DNA from: Pyrocephalus nanus
Lineage: Eukaryota; Chordata; Aves; Passeriformes; Tyrannidae
Assembly (NCBI GenBank): GCA_038380795.1
Contig: CM076261.1
Coordinates: 36,171,866-36,235,865 of the forward strand
Direction of reading: 5' to 3'
DNA: 64,000 nt
The notes beneath the pieces are model-generated. The model had not been told where the DNA came from, did not search any database, and saw nothing but the letters and a program-made list of their open reading frames with translations. Each line of letters opens with the position of its first letter. Positions within the stretch are counted from its first letter, which is position 1. Below are positions 26,085 to 38,811 of this stretch, piece by piece. Position numbers and translations under genes: made by a program.

Positions 26085-26328
26085 GTTTTTCTCAATCTGG
26101 CTTGACAATTCTCCACTATCTTAAAGCAACACCATGCAGTTATGAACATTTGTGATAGAGACTCCACAACCTCTCTGGGCAATCTGTTACAGTGCTCAGT
26201 GACATGCACAGGAAAGTTCTTCCTCATATTCAGGTGAAACTTCCTGTGCAAGAGTTTCTGTGTGTGGCCTCTTGTCCTGTTGCTTGGCAACAATGAGAAG
26301 AGCCTGTCTCCATCCTCTTGACCTGATC
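26085..26328 (-). mobile_element. CR1 ORF2 C-terminal fragment, minus strand
   Basis: The minus frame at 26081-26293 preserves the CR1 reverse-transcriptase C-terminus ([14 protein letters not shown] and [16 protein letters not shown]), with the lead-in to its 3' UTR. It is cut on the upstream side by the next CR1, whose 3' end begins at 26329. The younger copy therefore probably landed in this one, or close against it. Confidence 0.85.
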
Positions 26329-27199
26329 ACAGAATCACAGAATTACAGAATTTTAAGATTGTAAGGGAACTCTGGAGATTATCTAGTCCAACTCCCTTGC
26401 CATGGCAGGGTCACCTAGACCAGGTTGCATAGGAATGCATCCAGATGGGTTTTGAATGTCTTCAGAGAGAGTCCATGACCTCCCTGGGCAGCCTGTTCCA
26501 GTGCTCTTCCACCCTCGATGTAGAGAAGTTCTTCCACATGTTGAGGTGGAATTTGTGTTTTAATTATGGCTATTACTCTTAGTCCCGTCACTGGGCACCA
26601 CTGAGAAGAGTCTGTCACCATCCTCTTGACAAACACCTTCGAGATATTTATGTACATTGATGAGGTCACTTCTCAGTTTCCTCTTCTCAAGGCTGAATAG
26701 GCCCAGCTCACTCAGCCTTTGCTCATAAGACAGATGCTCCAGTCTGTTAATCATATTTGTAGCCTTCTCTTGGACCTGCTCCAGAAGCTCCATGTCTCTC
26801 GTGCTAAGGAGGCCACAACTGGACATAGCACTAAAGATCAGGCCTTACTGGGACTGAGTAGAGGGGCAGGATCACCTCCCTCGACATGCTGCCAATGTTC
26901 TTCCTAGCGCACTCCAGGATACAATTGGCCTTCTTGGCCACAAGAGCACACTGCTGGATCATGGATAGTTGTTGTCCACCGGTCCCCCCTTCTCTGCAGC
27001 ACTGTTTCCCAGCAGGTCAGCTGGTGTGTGGGGTTATTCTTCCCCAAGTGCAGGACCCTGCAAGTGCCTTTGTTGCACATCAAACAGTTCCTCTCTGCCC
27101 ATCTCTTCAACCTGTCAAGGTCCTTCTGCAGGGCTGCACAGCCCTCTGATATATCACCCACTCCTCCCTGCTTTGTGTCATCAGTGAACTTGATGAAGA
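26329..27199 (-). mobile_element. CR1 LINE, 5'-truncated, minus strand
   Basis: About 870 bp. The 3' tail (CACAGAATCACAGAATTACA, minus orientation) starts at 26329, followed by 3' UTR sequence and the C-terminal half of the reverse transcriptase. Frames at 26560-26826 and 26904-27203 carry CR1-typical runs (LEQVQEKATNMINRLEHLSY and ALQKDLDRLKRWAERN). The catalytic box, encoded at 27177-27188, reads F-T-D-D, so the usual Ala is Thr. Frames are interrupted and the 5' part is missing. This is a different, more ancient CR1 group than the 10155 and 39959 copies, judged by tail sequence. Confidence 0.92.
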
Positions 27200-28737
27200 G
27201 CAAGGACCATAACTATTTAAACCACATGTTTAGTTCAGGAGCTGAAGAAATTAATCAGGTGCAGCATGAATAACATACAAGGAGTGATGATGTAAAAAAG
27301 ACTTATAGATAGTGAGAGTGGTTAGGTAAAGTTTCAGCAAACTGATCTGTAAGATTCTCTCTTGCCCTTGTTGGAGCAGAGCTATGTTTGTGATATGTTT
27401 CTTGTGTAAATGGTGACACTCAAGTTGAGGGAACATATGCCTCTGGTCAAATATATAGGAGTGTGAAATTCTGTAAGGTTGATCTGTTTGTTTTCAGCTG
27501 CATGCTGTTCCTTACAGTACAATTGTGGCTCAGGGGGAACTCTCTGGAGAAGGAGATATTTTTACTTTGCTTGGGAACAACTGAGCAAATGCAGAAGATG
27601 TGTTTAGACCTTGCAGGATATAGCAGACAGAAGACAGCACTGGGAGAAATATGGAAAAAAGCAGAATGTCAAACAGAAGAGAGGGATTACTGAGAGTAGC
27701 AAGGATCAATGACATCTCAGCACTGACTGAAATACAAAATTCCTTGGAAATAGGGGGAACTGTGAATGTTTTGTGCTAAATTACAAGGCTAAAGGCAGTA
27801 AAAAGGATTTACCTGCAAAAACACAGTAGATAGGGGAGACTTCTGTATAAGACCATTCTATTTTTACTTGTAACATAGCCACCTTTAATTTTCTTTGTGT
27901 CTAAAAAATTATATTCCTGATTTTCATTATACTTCATTGCAGAAAGCAATCAGACTTTGGAATATGTAGATGCACAAGCCTCAAATTTGGGAGAAACTTG
28001 AGATTTTTCGTTTTGTTTATTTTCATGTTTTCTATTAGATCCTTAAAGTGGAGTGTAGTCTAATCTGATGCAACACAGTTTGTGTTCTAGCAATATGTAT
28101 TTAAAACATAGTTGAACAATATCTGTTCAATTAAAATAACATCATTTAAATAAACGTATTGAAAATGTTTCAAAAGAGGATCACAAAACATTTTTTAGGG
28201 AGGGGGTTTTAATGTAGAAATTGTCTCTTAGGAGTCATGCCATTCAAGCCTATGCAGAAGTTTTCAGCATTTTTCTTGTTAACTAAAGTAATATTGTTAC
28301 TATGGTAACCAAAAATGCACACAAAAAAGGTGTCCTGGTGCTATTCCTGATGAAATATATATATGTATAAGTATCTTTGAAATGTTAAAAATATATTAGG
28401 AAAATATCTTCAGAATCCAAGATAATTTCTTAATTTTTTGGTTGCATTCAAGTTTATGGGCTAGCATTCATTTCAAATGGTCATTTATCTCCAGTTTCTT
28501 CTATAAAAATATCACATGCACAGTGCTGTCTTTAATACTTAATTCCAAACACTGCATAATATAAAATAGAACCACTACATTTGCAACAAAAGAAAAAGTT
28601 TTCAAAACTTACATATTATTCACATATTCGTTATGGTTACCACGCATATATTCAGTGATATGTTCTCAAAAAGATAATATAATTTCTTCTGGTTCCAAGC
28701 ATTCCAGATTTCACTGTGTGGTTTGTAATTTTTTTCT
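27200..28737. other. Unassigned DNA
   Basis: No gene or repeat family was recognised. The frame at 27463-27693 is short and has no identifiable domain; there is no flanking evidence that it is an exon. Confidence 0.45.
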
Positions 28738-28820
28738 CTGTTTTGGGGAGTAGGTGAGGGGGTTTTATTCTGGTTTTGGGTTTGGAGGTTTTTTTTGTTG
28801 TTGCTTGTTTTTTTTTCTTC
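28738..28820. repeat. T/G-rich low-complexity tract
   Basis: About 80 bp with GGGG, GGGGG, GGG and GG runs in T-rich sequence on the plus strand, ending in TTG and T-runs. It resembles the tracts at 3360-3502 and 59397-59575. Confidence 0.8.
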
Positions 28821-30258
28821 TGCGTGGATGAAACAAATGAACAAAGAGGAATGGTTGTGGTTTACACCACCTACATTATTATTCATGAACTGGGAGCACT
28901 GAATCAGACTTATGTGGAACAACAAATACTTTCTTCAATACTCTGGTGAAACTATTTGTGCCCCACAGGAACTTCTTGAGCTTTTGCCACGTACTTCAAA
29001 GCTACTCTATTCAAATCATCTTTACTATTTGCTGAATGACTTCCCATAAGTCAGTATTCTTTTTTCTCAAACAAGTAAAAAGCCTTGACTTCCAGAATTC
29101 CATAGTTCTGATCATATATTACTAACTAGGGAGAGAGTTCAGCCTGTATTGGGGAAAACCTGCCTGAATTCCTAGCTTTTGGAGACTAAGTCAACAATGT
29201 CCTATTTTTGGTGGATAGTTGACCAAATTATCTTAACTAAAGATGGCTCAGGGGGATTTATCCATATTGAGATCACATCTCCTGGGCCATAGATATAATC
29301 TCTGTCAAAAATAATAGGGTCTAAATTAAGCTAACTCCTCCACTTTGGATTGGAATCTGTTCTCATATGCAGGTTTCTAGGTACCAATCTGCTTTCTATT
29401 CTGTCTTTGTCTTCTGAGCTCAGACTCTTTTGGGACTCAGTGTCTTCACAGCAATTCTATGCAGTATCTCTCTGAGTGACACTTCCATCCTTAGAGAAGG
29501 AGAAAAAGCAGAAAAATGTCAGAGCAAGAGTATCTCTGGAGATCGTGTGAGAAGGTGGAGAAAGCATCTCTTCTCTGCCCATCTGTTCATCAACTAGGGC
29601 TCAAGCTTTGTCACACTTCAGGCTTGCAGTGTTGGGATCCACAAGGCATTTTGAGAAAATGCAACTGAAAAATGTAGATGAAGAAAAGTTATTCTAAGAA
29701 TAGGTTGAAAGCAATGTGGAAGCTGTGAGGAAGGATGGAACCTTGAAGAAGCATCAGAGAAAAAGAGTAATGTCTGCACTGATTATTCTAATAAAGGATT
29801 TCAATATTTTTTACAGAAAAAGAGGATATCTTTAGAAAGTCCATTTATATTGACCAAAGTTAGATATGTTTTCCACTGCTGGGTAAGATACTATGGACAA
29901 ATAAACCAGGTGATTATGGGTAGTAATTCAGGTGCCTGAAAAAATGCAAGCAATTATAGTGGCACCAGGTATTTGTACTTAAAAAACTTTAATCATTCCT
30001 ATGGAGTGAGAATCATATTTGATTGATGTGCCCCATTACAAATGCAGGGCCATATTGAGTACCATTGAATTGAAGTATCTTATTTTTTTCAGTTTTAAAA
30101 TCATTGTTATAAACAGCATATAGTTGCATATATTTTCTAGAAAAATATATATAAGAGAGAGAGACAACAGATGATAAATAATTGTGATCCTGAAAACAAG
30201 ATTAGGCAAATCAAAACAGATTTTAAAGAAACATAGTATCAGGACATAAAAATTTACT
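28821..30258. other. Unassigned DNA
   Basis: No gene or repeat family was recognised between the T/G tract and the LTR. Confidence 0.45.
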
Positions 30259-31311
30259 GTTTGGACTTGGAAAGATCACCATGGAAGAGAAGATAGAAGC
30301 TTCCTCTTTGTCCAATAGGGCAAATATCAGTCATCTCTAAGACAGATCTCCCATTGGCCAAGGCCAAGCCTATCAGTGACAGGAGTGGCCTATTTGTTAA
30401 CATATTTATGAAGGAATAAAAAGGTTAATTGTACAGAAGCAAATTGCAGCCAGAGAAGAGAGGAGTGAGAAAACTTGAAACCACTCTGCAGACATCAAGG
30501 TCAGTGAAGAAGGAGGTAGAGAAGGTGCTCCAGGTGCTGGAGCAGATATTCCCCTGCAGCTTGAGTGAAGACCATGGTGATGCAGACTGCCTATCTGCAG
30601 CCTGTAAAAGTCCACAGTGTAGCAGAGATATACCTGTAGCCCGTGGAGGACCCCATGCTGGAGCAAGTGGAAGCCTCCTGAAGGAGCCTGTGAACCTGTG
30701 GGAAGCCTGTGCTGGAGCAGGCTCCTGTAAGGACCTGTGAACCCATGGAGAGAGAAGCCCACATTGGAGCAAGTTTTCTGGCAAGATTTGGAATCCTGTA
30801 GGAAACACATACTGGAGCAGTTCATGAACAATTGTAGACTGTGGAAAGGATAGATGTTGGAGAAGTTCATGAAGGACTGTCTCCTGTGGAAAGGACCCTA
30901 CACTGGAGCAGGGGAAAAAGAGTCCCCTCCCTGTGGAGGAAGGAGTGACAGAGACATGGTGAGATGAACTGAACTCAAACACTGTCCCTGTCACTTTGCA
31001 CCATGGGAGGGGAGCAGGTAGAGAATCAGGAATAAAGTTAAGTCCAGGAAAGACAGAGGGGTGTGGAAAAGGTCTTTTTAAAGATTTGGCCTTACTTCTC
31101 ATTATCCTGCTCTGATTTGTTTGGTCATAAATTCATGCCTGTTTTGCCTCTGACAAGAGTGGGTGAGTGATCTCACCCTGTCCTTATCTCAGCCCATGAA
31201 CCTTTCATTATATATTTTCTCTTCCTTATCCAGCTGAGGAGGGAAATGATAGAGCGGCTTCACTGAGCACCTGACATCCAGTCAGGATACAGTAAGGATT
31301 AACCCAACACA
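30259..31311 (+). mobile_element. Avian ERVL-type LTR, plus strand, solo
   Basis: About 1.05 kb. It is related along its length to the rearranged LTR at 46626-47746. Shared landmarks include TGGCCAAGGCCAAGCC, CCAGAGAAGAGAGGAGTGAG, the repeated CTGGAGCAG units, and an end of TCCAGTCAGGATACAG...CAACACA. A degenerate poly(A) signal (ATAAATTC) lies near 31124. Frames such as 30425-31102 (minus, 225 codons) are long only because the LTR is moderately GC-rich; they show no retroviral protein. The left end is approximate and no target-site duplication was seen. The ERVL (class III) label comes from memory of avian repeats. Confidence 0.8.
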
Positions 31312-31334
31312 TCTGTTTAACACCTATTTCAGAA

Positions 31335-31885
31335 TGCAATGAAAGTGCACTATTGTCACATTTGCAGATGGCACCCACTTGGAAGAACAGCTGCAAACTC
31401 GAGGGCAGGACTATAATTCAAAGAACAGGCCAACAGGACTTGCAATTCAGCAAGGACAAACCAAGCACTGCTCCAGGACAGGAGGCACTGGTGCAGGGAC
31501 ATAGGCTGGGGTCTGCCTGACTGGGAGCAGCCTTGTGGGAAGGGACCTGAGGACCTTGGAAGATGGAAGCTGAGTGTGAGATAACAGTGCCCCAGCTGCA
31601 GAGACGGCCAACAGCACCCTAGGCAGTATTCACAGGGGCACAGCCAGGACACTGAGAGAAAACATTGTATCCTTCTGCTCAGCAGTCATGAGATCCTCTT
31701 TTGATATTCTGTCCAAATTTTAGGCTCCCTTAGCACAGGAAAATTAGTGAACAAATGCTGGAGCATATTCAGCAGAAAGCTTCCAAGCTGTATGGGATCT
31801 GGATCTCTTGCCCTGTGAAGAGAGGCTGAGGGACCTGGGCTTGTTCATCCTGGATGAGAGATCACAGGTCCACTGTTTTGAAAGG
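31335..31885 (+). mobile_element. CR1 ORF2 fragment, plus strand
   Basis: Plus-strand CR1 reverse-transcriptase sequence starts just after the LTR. TTTGCAGATGGC (31361-31372) is the F-A-D-D box with its second Asp changed to Gly, so the catalytic centre is lost. Further landmarks are AGGCTGGGGTCTGCCTGACT and GTGAAGAGAGGCTGAGGGAC, typical of the CR1 segment about 500 bp downstream of the box. It is heavily decayed with many indels, and its 3' UTR is not recognisable past about 31885. Confidence 0.82.
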
Positions 31886-33209
31886 AAGCAGGGTCAAATC
31901 CTTGTGTTCCTACATCTGATAGCTCGTTTATACACTGAGTTACTGTATCAGTTCACATAATACAACAGTTTAGAAATAGAGGGAATAAACACATGATATT
32001 ATGTTAATTAATGTCTGGATCTCTCCTGATACTATTTTTTGCTTCATAAGGTCTGTTATATACCTACTTACCTAATTTATGGCCTTCTTGCTTCGGCAAC
32101 TGCAGCTACCTGGAGGTGCATTGGAAGGGCAGTCACTCAGTCTCCAGCCAGGCTCCTCATGTGGGGACAGGGAACAGCTGAGTGCTTCTGCACCTCAATA
32201 CTGTCCTGCATCTAACTCTGCTGCTGGAAGGCTGCAAGCCTTTTACTTGTGAAAGGTCAAAAGTTTGATTATTGAAATAGTGTAGATGCTTTAAATTCAT
32301 TAGGCCAGTATATTGATTTATTGCTATTAACTGATTTATTCAATCAGGTAGCTCTGTGACCAAAATCCTCAATATGCATAAACATTTATATGCATGAACA
32401 CATTTCTCTATCTCCAAAATATGTCTTTTGTATTTAGTATTAAGCCATAGACATAATATGTATAATTGACATGGCAGTATTTCTTAGCTAGAGTGCCTGT
32501 TTCATTATTTAGAGAAGACACACCTAAAGGAAACATTTTGTTATTTTTCTAACACATTCAGCTTTAGCAACTCTACCAAATGACTGGCCTAAATAGTATA
32601 CCAAAAACTGTAAAGAATCAGGAAACAAGTTTATTCCTATCTCCACAATTTGAGTTATTTCAGCTTATATCTATTGTTTAGTATAGAATCTGTCCATTCA
32701 AAATATTTCTGTAGCACTAGATTACTTAAGATGAAATAGCTGTTTTTTTCCTTCACTCAAGTCACTTTTTGCTCTAAACTGTGATGAATGCATAAAGGCT
32801 TAGGTGCTTACCTAGTGAAAATAGCCATTTCAGCTTTCAATTAATTTCCATCAAATTAGGATCTACCCTGTAAATGTTTTATTTGTGCTCAGATTCCCTT
32901 TAAATTCTTTGTCAGATCCGAGAAGGTCACTCTCTCTCTTCATCTTCCCCCTCTCCGTCTGTGTTGACAGGGGGAAAAGGAGCAAGGTTAAGCTGCTCAG
33001 AGCACTAGAACCATCACATTGTGTTTCAGCAGCTCAGCACGAAAAGGAGACAGTGAACAAGAACGTTCCATACTATAATACCTATGATCTCTCTTTTTCA
33101 GTTGCTGTGCAATGATGCCATCAGCTATTTCAACATTTCTTTATTGCCACAGAATTCCTTCTTCTTCTACCTTCTGTTGTCCAGTCTACTGGATATATAA
33201 GGTTGGACA
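31886..33209. other. Unassigned DNA with a GC-richer patch
   Basis: No gene or family recognised. The stretch 32085-32245 is richer in G and C than its neighbourhood and could be a decayed repeat I cannot name. Confidence 0.4.
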
Positions 33210-33294
33210 TAAAAATAACCACAAAAAATACACAAAAAAACTAAAAACCAAACAAACTCCACAAAAAACAAAAAACAACCAAACCAAAAAAAAC
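33210..33294. repeat. A/C-rich low-complexity tract
   Basis: About 85 bp of A with interspersed C and CC, the minus-strand counterpart of the T/G tracts elsewhere in the window. The frame at 33112-33366 runs through it and is not a gene. Confidence 0.85.
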
Positions 33295-34857
33295 TTTTGT
33301 GCTTTGGATTTGTACTATCTGTTCATTAATTACACAAATGAAAACTTGGATAGTGGGATAGTGTGAGCAATCAAGAGCAAAGTAAATAAAAAGAAGTGCT
33401 GTGACTCTTCTTTTGACTTGGTTGTTATTTGGCTGGTTGTGTATATGTTTTTCACCTCCTCTGATTGTTGGATTGCTGGTAGCACAGACTGCTCGTTATA
33501 GCCAAAAATCAATCCTTTTCAAACTTTCACAGCTTTTCGGACATGTCTTGTCTTCTGTTATTCACAAAAAACGCACTGCAAAACTTGTGAGTGGTAAAAA
33601 TTGCCAGGGAGTAATGTGATAGATTGACAGGTAATATGTTGCTTAGTAAAGTTATTGGAAAACTAAAACAAAACACAAAACTGTAATTATCAGCTATTGG
33701 CCACCACTGGACACCTCTGTGCAAATAAATCAATTTCAAACTGCTATCTGGAATGACTAAATGCATCATGAAGTATCAACACTTTTCACTGTTCTGTGTC
33801 AGATACTTCATTAAACTATAATCTGACCTTTTTTTAAAATTATTTTTCCTCTTACCTGTTGATGTTTTACCAAAAAAATTAATCTTTAATATTTCTTTAT
33901 TGTTCTGCCATACCTTTACCTCCTTGCATATAATTTTCAGACTTTCTAGATCCATGAAAATGTTTCCTCTTTTCAAACTAACTTCTTCCTTTGTTCTAAT
34001 TGCTTTTGTTTGCCCTTAGATATTTTATAAATTAAAAAATTAAAAGAATGTGTCATTCTTTGCAGGATGACTTGATTTGATTTGATTGATTGATTTACAA
34101 GAGCCCTTGTATCATTATTTTCTCTTTTTCTCTTTTTTATCTGTTTATTGTGTATGCTGATAAGCATATTATTATGTGCACCTGTTCTTTAGTGTTTTTT
34201 TCTCTTTTACCACATTCTGTGTCATTTCATTTTAAAAAACATAAAGGTCTATTATGGCCTGCCCTCTACATGGCAGTCTACTGACTACAGTTCTGACTTA
34301 CATAAGGGTTTGGGGGCACAAATATTCTAGTCTCATCTCAGATTTCTGTCTCAGCTTCCTAGATGACAAAAAAATATTTAAAAGATATTTAAAAGTCTAA
34401 TTTATAGAGTACCTTTCCATTCATTTGTATAGGAATAGGAAATTTCGCTTCACTCTGAAAATATTTTTGTTCTTCTATTTCTTTATCTTAGGTTTATGAT
34501 GTCTTTAGGAAAAAAAAAATCTGGAAATATCCAATCAATTATAAAAAAGGAAAAATCCAATGAACTCGAGTAGACAAAATCATCATTTAGATTTTTTTAT
34601 ATCTTTATCACAAATAATCAAGATTCTACTATAGAATTACTCTTTAGAATAAATTTTATGTTGCAATGTATTTTTGAGAGATTATAACAAGTATTCAGGG
34701 AAAAAATGGGAGAAGCTAACTAATAATTAGAAACATAATTATCAAAGAAAATGAAAGAATATGTTCCTAGTGGGAAAATATGAATTGTACTGTAAAATAA
34801 CAGCAGTTAAAAATGCTGCCCAAAACACAAAGTTACAGGTCCTTTGCAGTGCCTACA
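33295..34857. other. AT-rich DNA, no gene recognised
   Basis: Short overlapping frames at 33330-34284 have no recognisable domain. A brief GATT run lies at about 34075-34096. Confidence 0.5.
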
Positions 34858-35175
34858 GAATTATAGAAGCATAGAATTATTTGTGTTGGAAGGGACCTTA
34901 GAGATCATCTAGTTCCATTCCCCCTGCCATGGACAGAGACATCTTCCACTAGACCGGGCTGCTCAAAGGCCCATCCAATCCGGCCTGTAACACCTCCAGG
35001 GTTGGGGCATCCACAGCCCCTCTCTGGGCAATCTATTCCAGTGCCTCACCACTCTCACAGTAAAGAGTATCTTGCTAATATTGAAGCTAAAACTACCCTC
35101 TTTCACGTAAGACTGTTCCCTGTTGTCCTGTCATTACATGCCCTTCTGGAAAGTCCCTCTCTCCAGCCTTAACAT
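34858..35175 (-). mobile_element. CR1 3'-end fragment, minus strand
   Basis: Starts with a worn tail (AGAAGCATAGAATTATTTGT) and then a clear 3' UTR: GTTGGAAGGGACCTTAGAGA, CCCTGCCATGGACAGAGACA, GCATCCACAGCCCCTCTCTG. Reading continues into the C-terminus of ORF2 on the minus strand and fades near 35175. Its 3' UTR (GGACATCTTCCACTAGACC type) differs from that of the 10155 copy, so it belongs to another CR1 subfamily. Confidence 0.9.
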
Positions 35176-37239
35176 AGAGCAGAAAGTTTCTTTGTCAAAG
35201 AACTCTAAGCGCTTTCACCTCCAATGCCTTTAGAGATGCAAAACACAAGCAGTTTATCCTGCCTCAGATCCTTCTTTGAGTTTCTCCACTGTGGCAATGC
35301 CTTCAAAATCAGAGTACTGTCAGGCAGAGGTGAGTTGACGATATTGTTTAGCTGACTGTGTGAAGAAATTTGTTTCATAGTCTTTTCTTTGACATCTATC
35401 TATCAAGCTTTCAAAGTGCTTGTATCATCAATTTCGACCAACTTGTCACAGAAGACAACTGTTAGATATTTATGATAGCTGTGGTCCTTTTTACTTCATA
35501 TTTGCACCTTTTCCCACATGATAATGTTCTGAGACCTGCAACTATGTCTCTAGTGCATTGTAATGACAGCACAATATGCAATCAATACTAATATTAATAA
35601 CAATAATAGAACGTTTGAACTTAAGTCTCACAAATGGAAAATATGACAAAAGCTGTGCAAAGCATATGTATGTTTAGCTGAGCATTGGCACTGGATTTGC
35701 AAAGACAGTATCATTTATTTGCTATTGTAACGATTAAATAGAGATAATTCAGTTAAGTTTTAAGACTTTAGAATGAAAATTATAATCTACTAGCTATTTT
35801 AAAAGCCAATGCATCTTGAATGTTGCTTAAAATAATTTACCTGCAAAGATTGTGAGTTTTATAACAGCAAAAAAGGCAACTTGATGCTCAAAGGAAATAT
35901 AATTTTCACTTTTAAACACCAGTTTACACAGTATTATCACATTCTCTGTGTTGATTACAACTGATTGAGATCTGGGGGAATCCAGATGGGCCTCAGTAGC
36001 ATTCAAAGTATAACTCCCTATTAAACCAGGAGAGACCTTCTTCCCCTGCCCTCACCTGGAGAGAACCAAAGCATTCCTCCATATCATGTTTCCTTAACTT
36101 CCCCTTCTTTTTCAGAATTTAGGATAAAAGGTCAGGACTACCCTTAGGAGGATTGTGGGGAGAGGAGATGCTGTCACCACTGAGGGAGTGAATAGGCTTG
36201 CTAAGTTTTAGACCATTCTTACTCTTCCCAGAGAAAACTGCACACATTTGTACTAACCTAATTTAATTTTTCTTCTAAACACTGGAAACCAAATTTTTTT
36301 GTAACCCGAACTCCTTGCAAAGTACAGCTCCTGTCTCTTTCAGGAAGCTGCAGTTTGACTTGTTAGGGTTCATAGAGGACAACCAGATCAATAACTTGTC
36401 ACAGCAAGAGATAGTTTAATGTCTGCAGGGTGTTGTAATATAGCACTGTGGATGGGGAAAAATGAAAAAAAAACCAAACAAACAATTCTGAAGTTATCTC
36501 TGTGCATTTGGACAGGCTGCTATTAAGCTAGTTAAACAATTTATTTCTGCAATAATTTAATTCTGAGATTATTAGTTAGAAGTGCAATTTTGTAACAACA
36601 TTTTTATGTTTAAAGCTACTCTGAAAACAAGACATATAAAAATTCTGCTGCCTTTGATTTGATTCTGTATATAAGCATAAACAGTTTCTGAAGAATCTGT
36701 TGTGGCTACAAAGGAAGCAACTGAAAGTAATGACAATGTAAAATGTTAGTAGAAATTTTTTAATTAGTGCCTTTAATCTGACTTTTCCCCTCTTCTATTT
36801 CATTGTAAGATGATGAATCTCTTATATTAGACAACAATGAATATTTAATTCTTAAAAATATGAATAAACATAGCAGCATATCAACCTTAGATTTGTATAC
36901 ATTATTCAGGAATTGAGTAATTAGTTCTGATTTATTTGGCAATTTATGTTCAAACTGCAAGATAATCATGTCAAGTTTAATGGCACATTCTACTGATAGG
37001 GATTGAAAGCAAATTTTTTCAACTCCTTAATTTAAAAATCTGTATAATTACAAACAATTGTATCATATCACATTAGTATTTGTATGGTATGGAGAACAAA
37101 AAGGAAATATTGAATTAAGTTGTGTTTGTCTCTAAAGTACACCACCTTTTTATTCATGTATCCTTGATATGAATAGCTGAAACAAGTTGTTTTCTGCTTG
37201 TTGTGCTACTATATATCTTCTAGAAGACCCTAATTCAAC
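35176..37239. other. AT-rich DNA, no gene recognised
   Basis: Weak CR1-like sequence may extend to about 35300 (CTTCTTTGAGTTTCTCCACT), but I cannot defend it. The rest is unassigned. Confidence 0.45.
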
Positions 37240-38350
37240 TCTTCTACACTGTTCTCTAGTTAGCGTTCCTCTGCCATCTCCAGGATGAACTATTCTGCTC
37301 TCTCAGGATTTCCTCACACGTCAAGTACTTCAGAACAAAACATCTCCATGGTCATTTGTTGGACTCACTCCTGTACGACAATGTCTTTTTTGTATTGGGA
37401 GGTCCATACCTGGGCACAATACTCTAGATATGGTCTCAAAAGTGTCATATAGAGGTGAGAATCTGCACAGTATGCAGTTAGCTTTTGTTGCAGCAAGGGT
37501 ACTTTGCTGACTCTATATCTGTGTCTACAGATATCTATAAAGATGTACCTATCTCTACATCTATGGACATATATTTGTGTCTACTATTTGGATAATTGGC
37601 CAGAGTGCACTTTCAGCAAGTTCGTGGCGGACACTACATATAGCAAGAGGTAGTGAGAGAGATGGATGATATCAGTAACTGTATTTGTAGATGTCACCAT
37701 AAATCGATAGATCTACGTAATACAGAGATACCCAAGTATCTCTATCTTGATGTATTATTGATTCTTGAGGAGAGATTCTAGTAAACGTCTGAAACCAGGG
37801 CATTATATTGCTGATCCTAACCCTTCTAGCCTGAAAATTTAACCAAATTTTCAACTCCTTACCATGCCCATATTTAATCTATTTTACAGAAAACCATGCA
37901 AAACATCTTGCTGAAGTCAAGGTAAATGACATCCACTGCCCTTCCATTGACTACAGACCCAGTCATCTCATAACAGGAAACAATTAGGTTGGCTGTATAA
38001 GACTGTCCTTGTTAAATCCATGCTGCCTGTTCCCAGGCATTTTTTGCTATTCATATATTTAGAAAAAAAACAGAAGAGGATTTTGATCAATAAACCTCAC
38101 GGGGACTGATAAGAGGCTGACCAGCCTACGGTGTCCTTGGTCCTTCTCTCCTTCTTCAAGATGGATGTGATTTTTTTTGTTTGTTTTTTTTTTAATCTAG
38201 TCACCAGAAACCTCCTCCAGTCACCATGGCCTTTAAAAATTGATAGCAATCTCTTCACTCAGATAAGAAACAGAGAAAATGCTACAATATACCACTTCTT
38301 TTGTAAGTGGAAAAAATCAGTTTCTCTGTCAGATTCACTCATGAGAGTGG
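37240..38350 (-). mobile_element. Old CR1 ORF2 copy, minus strand, decayed
   Basis: Two recognisable blocks lie in CR1 order. 37240-37500 includes GGTCCATACCTGGGCACAAT and CTCTAGATATGGTCTCA, the ORF2 section equivalent to 10600-10700 in the first CR1. 37860-38350 includes GCTGAAGTCAAGGTAAATGA, CATCCACTGCCCTTCCATTG and CTTCTTCAAGATGGATGTGA, from the middle of the reverse transcriptase. The 37500-37860 interval between them is unrecognisable, with TCTATA/ATCTAT-type low-complexity sequence. No open frame survives. Divergence makes this among the oldest CR1 copies in the window. Confidence 0.8.
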
Positions 38351-38811
38351 AAAACTCACATTATTCCTCCACAAGTAAAAAACCTGAGAAAATACATGTT
38401 TTCCCTCTACTCCCGATCAGAAGATGTTCTATATATGCATGAGTAAATGTAATTATGTCCAATTTTTTGACATAAATCCAAGAGGTGAGGGAGGAGGGAG
38501 ACAGGGAGAAGTAAAAGTAGTCTTGTGTTCTTTCTTAGCACAAAATTGCTCCTGTAAATATGGGAGCTACTTTCCTGAGAATTATTCTTGTAATTCCAAG
38601 TCAGCTGTCATTCGATCCATAGGTTGTCTTGGTATTTTGTCATGCTATGCCTTCTGTTGATTTACTGCCATGTGTTGCTCCAAAATGTCCATGTAATACA
38701 GAAACACACAACTCAGTTACTAAAAACTATACACTTTTAAGTCTAACTCTAAAAATTCTGTAGCTGGTATTTATAACATACCTTTAGAACTTTAAATGTG
38801 TATGGGTGCTT
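38351..38811. other. Unassigned DNA
   Basis: Between the old CR1 and the LTR; no gene or repeat family recognised. Confidence 0.45.

Noticed and set aside
27463..27693. Small gene or exon
   Set aside because: 76 codons, no recognisable domain, no supporting splice pattern or neighbouring exons.
30425..31102. 225-codon minus-strand frame, the longest in the window
   Set aside because: It is antisense to a recognisable LTR whose related copy at 46.6-47.9 kb gives similar chance frames. It is Ser/Leu/Pro-rich with no domain.
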